From contig WHVA01000378.1 of assembly GCA_015179125.1 (NCBI GenBank), positions 50,314 through 114,313 on the forward strand: DNA of 64,000 nucleotides, given 5' to 3'. The translations under genes were made by a program, and so were the position numbers. Source of the stretch: Gautieria morchelliformis. Lineage: Eukaryota; Basidiomycota; Agaricomycetes; Gomphales; Gomphaceae. The notes beneath the pieces are model-generated. The model was not told the DNA's origin. It searched no databases and worked only from the letters and a program-made list of their open reading frames with translations. Below, piece after piece: positions 24,035 through 34,300 of this stretch (the stretch's first letter is position 1; each line of letters opens with the position of its first letter).

Positions 24035-24463
24035 AAGTTGCGCGCCGACACAAGTTTACAGGCCTCTGGGCCTGCTCCAGGGAGTGAGAGTAACATAAAT
24101 ACAATGGGTTACTATGTACAGAGGTCCCTGCGGAATTTCGAAATTAAACAAACCGTACTGAAGAGTTGTTGTTGTTGTTGTCGACGACGACGAGCACGAG
24201 TGTTTCCAGCGCACGCGTGGTGATGAGCCTGCGGGGTTGATGATGCTGGAGCCTATGGGTGCCCACACGCTTGGTGGGATTAACCGTTCCACGGTCACCC
24301 GGTAGCCTGGTGGCTTTCCCAGGATTTGGTTTTCCTCAGTTCAACATTATTTGCGGTATTATTCGCGGTATAAGGCCCTAGCTACGAAACATATCCAACT
24401 GGAAGGGACATCCGGTCCGCCAGACCCGTCTATTTGGGTTTGTCATGCACGGTACATCAGGTG
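24035..24463 (-). repeat. KDZ right terminal inverted repeat
   Basis: Reverse complement of 16659-17087 with seven mismatches, all transitions, and no gaps. A TCACGTGA palindrome lies just inside it at 24013-24020. Confidence 0.95.
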
Positions 24464-24561
24464 CCAAATACTGGGCATGCTAAGAACAGAGCCTATGGAA
24501 AGAGTTACGTTCCTTGGGAGCTGCTAGGGAAACTGTTTCGCTATCCTGCTTGCGGGAAGTT
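24464..24561 (-). pseudogene. Methyltransferase fragment upstream of KDZ insertion
   Basis: Minus-strand continuation of the methyltransferase at 16135-16658 across the KDZ element. The frame reads QLPRNVTLSIGSVLSMPSIW, matching the segment between SAM-binding motifs I and II in this family, and joins WTNSFDLVHQRLL exactly through the duplicated ccaaatac. An in-frame TAG just upstream (near 24527) and the solo LTR starting at 24562 end the recognisable part. The 5' exons, including the glycine-rich SAM loop, are not identified, so the gene is dead. Confidence 0.8.
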
Positions 24562-25834
24562 TGTCATGACGCATTTATCTCTCATACTCAGAAGCTCAGT
24601 TTTCCTACTTTCACCCCACCTTTGTGTTCGTTCCGACCACCATTGTTATGTTCGGCAACCAACTCTCGCTGTTCGCGCCAACTACCACAGCCACGCCGCC
24701 AAATGCACGATCGACGTCCTGGGGCTGACTCGGCAGTCGTCACTGGGCCTACCACCTCCTCTGCTCGACCCTCTTCCAATGGTGTTCGAATAGTTGGGTT
24801 GCCGTGACCTGTGCATTTCCTGCACCTTGGTATCCCCATTTTCCCTTTCACTACTCCTCCTCAGTGTTCGCTTGGTTTCGCCCTCCACCTCGACCTCTCC
24901 TCCCCTATGTCACCTCTTTTTGCCCTTCCTTGCATTTCGCCGAACGGATATTCGCTGCTCGCATCATTCGCCAGCAGGCACACCATCAAAAACACGATCG
25001 ATACCATTCACCCGGCATAACAGTTCATCATTCACCCCATCGTCTTCTTAATCCAACCCCATTGGGAGTTCGTATGGTCAAAGCATGTTCGCAGGACATC
25101 CCCTCCATAGGCCGTGCGGAATCAACCCAGTAGACCAAGAGTCCGTGCAGGGTAGCATGTATGCGGGTCCCAAGACATGGTTTTGTCCATAAATGCTTTC
25201 GCCACCTTTACCCTCCGTCGTTTCATGTTCTCTCCCTTCTCACATTCTATTGTATGTTTATTTCATCTATGCTGTATCATGGCTGCGCACCCCTATCTAA
25301 CCCTGACTTGTGACGGCCTCTTTCCTATTCACTGATACCTTACGAGCATTCGATATAAGTAGTTTACATTCGCATGTATATTCCCCAGTTCAATTATCAT
25401 ACGTCGTCCATCTTGTGCAAACTTGACCTCGCTGTGATCATCGTCTTGAGCCTCTCCTTGAAGATTTCTATCTTCGACCAGCCAAGGACTTAGGCATCAC
25501 TGGTGAGTTCTCATACTTCATCTTCGTTACCTTAGCCTTCGAACTACTTTCTGTGCTGTTGGCGAAGGGCTCCTAAGGAGCACCTTCGCCAGCGAAGGGA
25601 CTGTCGAAACTTAGACAGCCCTTCCGCAATATCTTGCACGTTGCGTCGTCAAGTGCTGCGAGCTGTTTCGCTACGACTGTAGACAGGGCGAGCCCTGTTC
25701 GGGCAACCCCTTTGTTTCGTGAACATTCATCGGTTCACTTATTCGCCGAACGGCATACTTATTCGCACAAGTTATTCGGGCATTCATTGTGTTCACTAAT
25801 ACACGATATTAACGCCTGAAAACCAATCTTGACA
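24562..25834 (+). mobile_element. Solo LTR (family 1, 1273 bp)
   Basis: Starts tgtcatgacg and ends accaatcttgaca, i.e. TG..CA with short inverted termini. It is flanked by a perfect 5-bp duplication, aagtt, at 24557-24561 and 25835-25839. The same sequence recurs inverted at 48854-50070 and in broken form at 52151-54963, which defines a family. It has no gag or pol. It inserted in the upstream methyltransferase sequence. Confidence 0.9.
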
Positions 25835-25839
25835 AAGTT

Positions 25840-27055
25840 CTGGTAATATCGCGCGTTATGTTCGATTGGTGGGATTGACGGATGCCCGTCTCCTGCCGCA
25901 ATAGCACTCGGAATAGAACCATCTGGGTTGACTTGAGTACTGTTGTAATCCTGGAGGGCATCACGTGCGTTGATAATACTCGCGGAGGTGTCTTCGCTTG
26001 GGAGTTCCATGGCAAGCCCCAGTGTCTCAAAGACACTGCCAGGGTTCTGCTTGTTGTTATATAGTATTATTGTATAGGAGATGAAAAAAATGTGACGCGA
26101 AATCATCACTGCCGTCAGAACCCTCGAGTACTGCCAGGCTGGCAGTACTCGAGAATACAGTAGGTGGGGCCATCGAGAGATGCGCACTGCCAGTGCCAAC
26201 ATGCATACAGTCAAGGATGACTTCTCAGGAGCTTTATTAATCCGAATACTGACTTTCCACAACCAAAATTTTGACAAATAAATTCATTAATTCACTATCA
26301 CGTGAATGTTCAATTGAGTTATATGAAAAATAAATTTTCTGGACGTATTCCTGTCAAAAACCTCTCTCGCCTGCTATAGACCCCGAGACCTAGTCAAGGG
26401 TTAAACCTTAAGGTTACACTATTTCAGGAACAGCCTTTAACTTACTGCTAATGATGCTCCTCTATTATGTAATTGAGGCGTAAGTTAAATGTTGTTTTGT
26501 AGACATTACTGTAACTGAACTACATTATGTCATATTAAACAATCACACTTCTTTTGAGTTAATAAAGGGTAAGCTTCAAAGCCGCGCGTTCTCTTTCAGT
26601 CAGGTATTACATAATTCAATTGTGATGCATGGCAAAGCACTGGGCAGAAGTGATGGGATTTGTGTTGCGATGTAAGGTAGAGGCAGCTAGGAACCGGCAC
26701 CCCCTTACATAAGCCTGCAGCCCCTTTCGCAGGCGGCCAATCATCCAACACAGATAATTTATATATTTTGCCTAGAATCCATTCCTTAGATGTCAGGCTA
26801 TCATTTGTTGCAAAGGATTTATTCAATTTCTCTAAAGTGGCAGAGGAGTTGCATTTACAAAATTGGAGTGCCAAAAAAACTATACTTTTATTTCTACGTA
26901 GTCTTGGAATGATTTGGAGCAACATTCAATTTTCCGAGGGGACACATTTTGCGCGTCACGTGATGTCACGTGACCTTGGCCAGCCCTTGTCAAAAACCAC
27001 TTCCAGCCTCAAGCAAGAGGTCTAGCGTTTCCAGGCTCGTTAGGCATCCTCGGAG
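25840..27055. other. Unassigned stretch with a perfect hairpin
   Basis: A minus-strand frame at about 26020-25840 reads MELPSEDTSASIINARDALQ and on to NARYYQNF, running up to the solo LTR. It could be an upstream exon of the broken methyltransferase or of another gene, and I cannot tell which. A perfect 15-bp hairpin lies at 26123-26153. TCACGTGA occurs at 26298, 26956 and 26966, the last two only 10 bp apart and about 90 bp upstream of the ATG at 27056. Confidence 0.4.
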
Positions 27056-27424
27056 ATGCCACGTAGGTCAAAGGCAGCCCAAAACCGTGCCCAGAACCTG
27101 CTTAAACAGACCAAGTTCTGCAAGACCACTGTAGCTGAGGTTCCGGACAAAGAGTTAACCTGGAACACTCTGCCTGCACTGGATGATGACGATTCAGATG
27201 GTGAGCAGGCGGCTGGAGATGATGAAATCATTGTAAAGTTGCAGGTTCTGGAAAGTGAAGGGCTGGTTGAGTGGGATGACGAAGATATGGAGGATGATGA
27301 AGAGGAGGCTGCGGCAGAGATCCAGGATGACACAGCGCTCCTGCTCTTCATCAAAACACTTCAGGATGCACATGCTGCCGCTGCTGCTGCAGAAATTGAG
27401 AAGGAGGCTATAAGGGCAACCTAG
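27056..27424 (+). CDS. Small basic-then-acidic protein, probably a truncated transposon-associated gene
   Basis: Function unknown. The 122-residue frame starts MPRRSKAAQNRAQNLLKQ, a basic amphipathic stretch, followed by a strongly acidic middle (DDDDSDGEQAAGDDE and WDDEDMEDDEEEAAAEIQDD) and an Ala/Glu helix (AHAAAAAAEIEKEAIRAT). I have the impression that similar basic-acidic N termini precede transposase-like genes in mushrooms, but I cannot name the family with confidence. The stop at 27422 lies just before the truncated Gypsy element, so the gene may have lost its 3' part to that insertion. The paired TCACGTGA motifs upstream could be promoter sites. Treat as hypothetical. Confidence 0.4.
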   Translation: MPRRSKAAQNRAQNLLKQTKFCKTTVAEVPDKELTWNTLPALDDDDSDGEQAAGDDEIIVKLQVLESEGLVEWDDEDMEDDEEEAAAEIQDDTALLLFIKTLQDAHAAAAAAEIEKEAIRAT

Positions 27425-27439
27425 GCAGACGCTCTACAC

Positions 27440-27545
27440 TCAAGCGGCGAACTGGCGAAGGGGGATCCAAAGTGAGATAGAGAACTATATACAGGACATA
27501 GACATACCTGGCGAAGGGGGATCCAAAGAGAAAACTCTAAGGAAC
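27440..27545 (-). repeat. Inverted fragment resembling the Gypsy LTR end
   Basis: The segment gggggatccaaagagaaaac..ctaagga resembles the reverse complement of the LTR end at 31220-31252 (tccttagacttttctctttgg). A second, shorter copy (gcgaagggggatccaaag) lies about 50 bp earlier. This is not a normal 5' LTR, because it is inverted and partial. It may be a rearranged LTR scrap at the truncated 5' border of the Gypsy element. Confidence 0.5.
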
Positions 27546-27553
27546 CCCTTCAC

Positions 27554-30500
27554 ATGTCCAGGTCGGAAGTGCGGAAGGAGCGCCAGGAGCAGCGGAAGAC
27601 CGAACGGCTCATACAGACATGTCATTCTGGCCCCCATCCACTGCTTGCAGAAGAAGACTCGGAAGCGGAATTTGAACCGGATCCCACTTCCGATTCCGAT
27701 TCCGATTCCGACGTCATCCGACTCGGCACGGAAGACATTCTGGCGGAAGGGGAGCGCTTGCTGTACGTAAACCTTCCGCCGGAAGCGGAACACATCCGCG
27801 CCACCGGAAAGATTTCGCAACGCCTTGCTGAAGCCTCCAAGATGCATGATAGAGTAGAGGCGGAAATTCCGGAGTACCTGCGGGAGTTCGAGGACGTCTT
27901 TTCCAAGGAGTCATTTGATGCCCTGCCTCCACGGAAGCTGTGGGACCACGCCATCGAATTGGAACCTGGGTCAAAGCCCACCAACTGCAAAGTCTACCCG
28001 CTGTCACCCAAGGAGCAGGTAGAGCTCGATGCATTCCTTGCGGAAAACCTCCGTACAGGGAGGATCCGCCCCTCCAAGTCGCCCATGGCATCTCCAGTGT
28101 TCTTCATCAAGAAGAAGGACGGCTCACTCAGACTTGTACAGGGTTACTGAGCCTTGAATGCGATCACGATCAATAATTGGTACCCCATTCCACTCATTCA
28201 CAAACTGATCACACAACTCTGTGGTGCAAGGTACTTCACTAAGCTGAATGTCCGCTGGGGTTTCAACAATGTTTGGATCCGCGAGGGAGACGAATGGAAG
28301 GCAGCATTCCACACCAACCAAGAACTGTTTGAGCCGCAGGTCATGTTCTTTGGCCTCACCAACAGTCCTGCCATGTTCCAGACAATGACGAATGACATCT
28401 TTGTTGATATGATAGCAGAAGGAGTTGTCTGCGTCTACCTCGATGACATCCTCATCTTCACAAAAACAATGTCCGAACATCGGGAAGTTGTGCGGAGAGT
28501 GCTGGAACGGCTCCGGGAGTACAACCTGTGTCTCAATCCGGAAAAGTGCGAATTTGAGCGGACGCGGATAGAGTATCTTGGGGTGATTGTGTCAGAAGGA
28601 AAGGTGGAAATGGACCCAGTCAAAGTTTCCGGTGTATCGGATTGGCCTGTGCCGCGGAACAAGAAGGAGGTCCAGTCCTTCATTGGGTTTGTCAATTTCT
28701 GCCGGCGGTTCATCAAGGACTTCTCCTGCCACGCCCGTGCCCTCTTCGACCTCGCCAAGAAGGAAGTTGGATGGCGGTGGGGAGAGCCGGAACAGGCCTC
28801 CTTTGACAAACTCAAAGAGCTGATCACTTCCGCCCCGGTCCTGGTCTTTCCCGACGACTCTCGCCCTTATCGAGTCGAAGCGGATTCTTCCGACACAGCT
28901 ACCAGAGCGGTCTTGTCACAACAGTCATTGGAAGATGGTGGGGGTGGCATCCGGTTGCCTTCTTCTCTAAGAGCCTTAGTCCGGTCGAGCGGAACTATGA
29001 GATCCATGACAAGGAGATGCTGGCAATCATCCGAGCGCTGGAGGAGTGGCGACACTTCCTGGAGGGTGCTCTATGCCCATTTGAGATCTGGACAGACCAC
29101 AAGAACCTCGAGTATTTCTGCACGTCTAAGAAGTTGAACCGATGACAAGCACGGTGGTCCCTACACCTGTCCCGGTTCGACTTCATGCTCAACCACCGGC
29201 CCGGCCGCACCATGGGCAAGCCCGATGCCCTATCCCGCCGTGCGGATCATGGAAGCGGAAGTGGAGACAATGCGGATATGACACTGCTCCGCCCTAGTCT
29301 CTTTGCAATCCGTGCCCTAGAAGGAGTGACTGCAGTTGGGGCGGAAGCGGAAATGCTCCGGGATATCCGGAGGCAGTACTGGAATGGAGAGAAGGAGGAG
29401 TCGGTGGTGAAGGCAGTGGAGGAACTTCAGAAAGGGCACTCACGGTCTGTACGGGCAGCGGAATGGTCGGAACGTGATGGACTGCTCCACTTCAGAGGCA
29501 AGGTCTATGTTCCAGGTGGGGCAGACCTCCGCCGCCACATTGTGTCCCAGCACCACGACACACGAGTCGCTGGGCATGCTGGCAGGTGGAAGACGCTGGA
29601 GTTAGTGGCTTGGAATTACTGGTGGCCTCAGATGTCCCGCTACATTGGACAGTATGTGAAGACATGTGACCTTTGTCTCCGAACCAAAGCACAACGACAT
29701 CCGCCGGTCGGAGAACTTGTTCCGCTCCCGATTCCCAAATCCCGCTGGGACACCATCAGTGTCGACTTCATCATTGAACTCCCAGAGTCTCATGGCTATG
29801 ACGCGATCATGAACATCGTGGATTCGGTAAGCAAGGTGTCCCACTTCATTCCGGCGCACACGATGATCACAGCCCTCGGAGCGGCCCGCCTGTTCCTTGC
29901 ACATGTCTGGAAGTTGCATGGGCCCCCGAAGCAAGTTGTTTCCGACCGAGGTCCGCAATTTGTCACGGAATTGACTCGGGAGCTCTACCGCCTGCTCGGC
30001 ATCAAGCTGGCTACCACCACAGCGTATCATCCGCAGGGTGACGGACAGACGGAACGGGTCAATCAGGAGTTGGAGCAATATCTCCGCCTCTTTGTCAATG
30101 AGAGGCAGGACGATTGGGATGAGTTACTTCCACTGGCGGAATTCCAATACAACAACCATGTCCATTCCGCCACTCAACAGACTCCCTTCATGCTTGACTC
30201 TGGACGACACCCGCGGATGGGCTTCGAACCACGCCAGGCTGACTCCAGACTTGAGACGGTCAATGAGTTCTGAGACCGCATGGACTCCACCCTTTCGGTA
30301 GCCAAGTCGGCCCTCGCGAAGGCCAAGGATGACATGGCAAAGTACTACAACCAACGCCGGGTTCCTGCCCCGGAGTACCAAGTTGGAGACAAGGTGTATC
30401 TAGATGCAAGTGACATCCGCACCACACGCCCTTCGCAGAAGCTTTCCCACTGCTACCTTGGGCCCTTCACAGTGACGCGGAGGGTTGGACGGAATGCATA

Positions 30501-30870
30501 CCAACTCCGACTTCCGATGTCCATGTCCCGCCTCCACCCCGTCTTCAACGTGGTGAAGTTACTCCCTATGCTTGAGGACCCAATTCCAGGTCGGAAGGCT
30601 CATCCGCCACCTCCACCGGAAATTGTAGATGGGGAAGAGCACTATGTGGTGGAATGGATCCTGGACAGCCGGTTTGTGCGAGGACGACTCCAATTCCTCG
30701 TGAAATGGGAAGGGTATGGATATGAGGAGAATTCGTGGGTCCTGGAGCAAGATGTTTCCGCTCCAGACAAACTCCATGAGTTCTATAGGACACACCCCGG
30801 TGCCCCTCGCCGAATCCGCTCGCTGGCATTTCAATCCCTCGTGTCCCGTGCTTCGAGGACGCAGCATGCT
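27554..30870 (+). pseudogene. Ty3/Gypsy chromovirus pol (RT-RNase H-integrase-chromodomain), inactivated
   Basis: Remnant polyprotein of a Gypsy retrotransposon. Order: a spacer rich in Ser/Asp; RT start (PPRKLWDHAIELEPGSKP, SPMASPVFFIKKKDGSLR), the YLDD active site (VCVYLDDILIF, about 28440) and thumb; RNase H (from about 28860); integrase with the H-H-C-C zinc region (HDTRVAGHAGRWKT..CDLC) and DDE core (VDFIIELPE, VVSDRGPQFV, QGDGQTERVNQELE); the GDKVYLDASDI domain; and a C-terminal chromodomain (YVVEWILDSRFV..WEGYGYEENSWV), which marks a chromovirus. Gag and protease are missing. Damage includes in-frame TGA at 28148, 29143 and 30271, each placed where CGA (Arg) is expected, and a one-base frameshift at about 28935 in a run of G. 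Confidence 0.93.
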
Positions 30871-30884
30871 AAGGGGGGGGGTGA
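30871..30884 (+). other. Polypurine tract of the Gypsy element
   Basis: The run aaggggggggg(tga) directly precedes the 3' LTR start at 30885 and is the expected plus-strand priming site. Confidence 0.75.
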
Positions 30885-31302
30885 TGTCAGGGGACACCCT
30901 GTTTTCCATTTCCAGTTCCAACACCGCACCCAGTTCCGACTCCATTTCCGACTCCGCTTCCGCTTCCAATTCCATCTCCGCCTCCGCTTTCGGAAATGAT
31001 TCCGCTTCTGGGAGAACTTCCACCGGTTCTGTTCACTTTTCCAATTCCACTCCAATTTCCGACTTACGCTCTCGGAACAGTGTCGGCAATCAAGCGACTC
31101 GCATAATAGGTGGCATCAAGGGTCGATCAAGGGTCAGGGGGATGCAGGGTTGATGGCGGGTGCCAAGTGTTGTCCCTGGCTGCACAGCGTAGTATAATAC
31201 GGGCTCGCTGACATTGGGGGTCCTTAGACTTTTCTCTTTGGATTTCCCCTTGTCAGTTGTGTGGTAGTGTGATCTCCACAACCAGCCAGGGTTGCCCTTA
31301 CA
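30885..31302 (+). repeat. 3' LTR of the Gypsy element
   Basis: 418 bp from tgtcaggggacacc to gttgcccttaca. It is the same family as the solo LTR at 59405-59884, which shares both ends. The body is rich in attcc-type repeats that also occur in the pol tail. It directly abuts LINE coding sequence, so the Gypsy element seems to have inserted into, or recombined with, the LINE. Confidence 0.9.
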
Positions 31303-34300
31303 ACAACGTCTTCTGCACAGACAACATCGCCGACTCTGTGACAGCCTGCGACACTGCCCCAGGCAGGAGGGGGCCAGGCACGGACCACATTCCGATACTC
31401 ACAACTGTCGATGTAGAGGTGGAGGTCAGACACTACGAGCCATACTGCAACTTCAGGATGGTTGACTGGAATGAATTCCGGGAGTGGCTGGGGGAGCAGT
31501 TGGAGAATGTACCGGATGCTGAGGAACTGACAACGATAGATAAGTACAATGAAATGGTGGATGCACTGACCACTGCTATTCAGGGAACTATAGACGAGGT
31601 CGTGCCGCTGTTGAAGCCGGTGCCGCACTCGCGCAGGTGGTGGAACAGGGAGCTCAGAGCTTAAGAGAGCTAAAAACAGGCTAAACCATCAGTCATACAT
31701 TCACAGAGCGATCGCTTGTTGGGTGCATTTATGCTCCTGCACCAAAATCAAGCATAATATGTTCGATTTATTGTGTGGTGTTCAACCTCTTCTCAGATTG
31801 TTCTTGTACCACACATTCACTTCTCTGCTTATTTTCGAAATTTTCCAGTCACTCTCTACCTCTCCATTTCATTCTGTTATTCCTATTTTCACAAGCGGCT
31901 GCACCCAGCGGAGTTTGAAATGACTTCGACGCGCGAGCCCTTGGGCGCTAAAAGGCCGGGTGCACGTATATGCCTTCTGAGACAGGATTGTACTCCTCTC
32001 TCAGTGACAATAAATTCACTGAGAGAGGCAAGTAGTATTCTTTGTATTTTCATAGCATGTTGACTGAAAATCATGTAGTGTATTTGATTCTAGGTACTGT
32101 ATTAATATAACAGTGACAATAAATTCACTGAGAGAGTGTATTTGATTCTAGCTTTCTAAGAACTCTACCGAACCTTCCCTGCCATAACCCCAAGTTGCTA
32201 ACATCGCTGACCATCCCTCCCATAAGGAACACAAGGACATCAGCGAGAAGTATAGCACGGCGAAGGCACAGCACTGGGCGGATTATCTTGAGGAGCTCAA
32301 CAACGGCCTCCTCTGGACCACCAATAAGTACCTGGCCAATCCAGTGACAGATGGTGGGAGGTCTCGGATCCCCACGCTGTGCATAACAGGCCCAGATGGT
32401 GACACCCATGCTGCTGAGACCAACGAGGACAAGAGAAGGGTCCTGGCGGCAGCATTCTTCCTGCCAAAGCCGCCTGAATCGCTAGTGCCCGGAAGCTACA
32501 AATACCCCAAGCGAGTGAATCACAGCTTCCAGCTCCACGAGGGACAGCTCAGGAGGCAGATAGACAAGTTGAAGCCCCACAAGGCACCTGGTGATGATGG
32601 GATACCGAATATCGTCCTGAAGGAGTCTGTAGACGAGCTCGCTGAGTACCTTCTATGCATCTTCCGTGCTACATTTGCGCTGAACACATATAGCAACAAC
32701 TGGAAGTCCTGGGTCATGGTGGTGTTGAGGAAGCCAGGTAAAGCGAGCTACGAGGTGCCGAAGTCATACTGTCCCATTGCACTGCTCAACACGATAGGGA
32801 AGCTGCTAACGGCGATTGTAGCAGAGGCTCTGGTGTACATGACAGATAAGTACCACCTCCTGCCGGCAAATCACTTCGGCGGAAGGCCTGGTAGGACCAC
32901 CTCAGACTCCCTACACTTAGTTGTCAACAAAATAAAAGGGGCGTGGTGCAGAAAGAAGGTTACGGTGATGCTCTTCCTGGACATCGAGGGGGCCTTCCCA
33001 AACGTGGTCATGGACCGACTGCTGCACAACATGAGGAAACGCAGGGTCCCTGAAGCATATGTGCAATTCACGGCATGGATGCTGGTAGACAGGCGAACCA
33101 GATTGAAATTTGACGATTACCTCTCGGACTGGGTCCCTATAGACAACGGCATCGGTCAGGGGGACCCCATGTCAATGGTCCTCTACCTCTTCTACAATGC
33201 AGACTTAGTGGATGTCGCAGCCGGGAAGGGACAGGCGGCGGTGGCATACGTGGACGATGTTAATCTATATGCTGAGGGCAACACGTATGAGGCAGCGTAT
33301 GATAGGCTAAAGGTAATGCTGCTGAAGGAGGGTGGTGCCAGGGAATACCCTGTCCCACCACTTGCGCTTCGAGACATCCAAATTTGCGGTGGTGGGCTTC
33401 TCGCGCCACAGAGTGCCCGACCAGACCGGGCAAGACTATGTGAGAACCCAGGCAAGACTTTATCTATGAGGATACACTATCCCATCGTCCTTGGCACACA
33501 AGTTCCTGGGGGTATATTTGGAGGAAGAACTGAGGTGGACTGTACAAGTGGAGAAAGCTACTGCAAAGGAGGTAAAGTGGATACTACTAGCACGCAGACT
33601 CACTAAGCCTTCCACAGGGGTTTGGGCAGTGTATATGAGGCAGCTCTACTGCACAGTGGCAGTGCCCAAGTTCACCTAAGCTGCAGACGTGTGGTACATG
33701 CCAATCCAGAGGAGGGAAGGGGAAGAAGGGTCACAGGGTCTGTAGGGGTGGTACGTAAACTGACTTCAGCACAGAGGCTAGCCACCATCGCCATCACTGG
33801 AGCAATGCGCATGACTGCCAGCGATGTGATGGAGGCCCATGCCAATGTTCTCCCCATAAAACTTCTCCTCTTGGGCGTGTGCTACAAGGCTTCCAGCTGC
33901 ATGGTCGCCCTGCCAAAGTCACACCCTCTCCACTGCCAGGTTTGGACATGCGCACGGTGCCTGGTAAGAAAGCACGCCTCCCCGCTCCACACACTGCTCC
34001 ACTGTTTCGACCTCACCCTGGATGCCTATGAGACGATCCACCCTTTCGTCCTTGCACCAGATACCCCCAGGCTATACTCCACCGAGGTTGTGAGCTCCAG
34101 GGCGGACTCGAAGGAGGATGAAGCGGCCGATATGGCAGATGCGAAGGTGTATACGGACAGATCAGGGTCAGAAGGTGACGCAGGTGCTGTGGCTGTGCTG
34201 TACAGGCATGGGAGGAAGAAGGGGACGCTGAGGTACCACTTGGGCCCACTCACGAAGCACACCACGTATGAGGCGGAGGTGATGTGGGTGGTTCTGGGGC

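Larger units (their letters stand above)
16659..24463 (-). mobile_element. KDZ (Kyakuja-Dileera-Zisupton) DNA transposon, apparently full length
   Basis: A 7805-bp element with 429-bp terminal inverted repeats (ends cacctgatgtaccgtgc and its complement) and a perfect 8-bp target duplication, ccaaatac, at 16651-16658 and 24464-24471. An 8-bp duplication is what Zisupton-type elements are known to make. All three recognisable genes lie on the minus strand: transposase (20619-23804), an unknown protein (18764-20210) and the companion protein (17256-18618). The TIRs differ at only 7 of 429 positions by my hand alignment, all transitions, so the insertion looks recent. It sits inside a methyltransferase gene. 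Confidence 0.93.

Noticed and set aside
24804..25133. Pro/His/Ser-rich frames that recur at 49580-49852 and 52171-52766, looking like a protein family
   Set aside because: They are all the same LTR sequence, with 5-bp duplications at the ends; indels between copies are not in frame.
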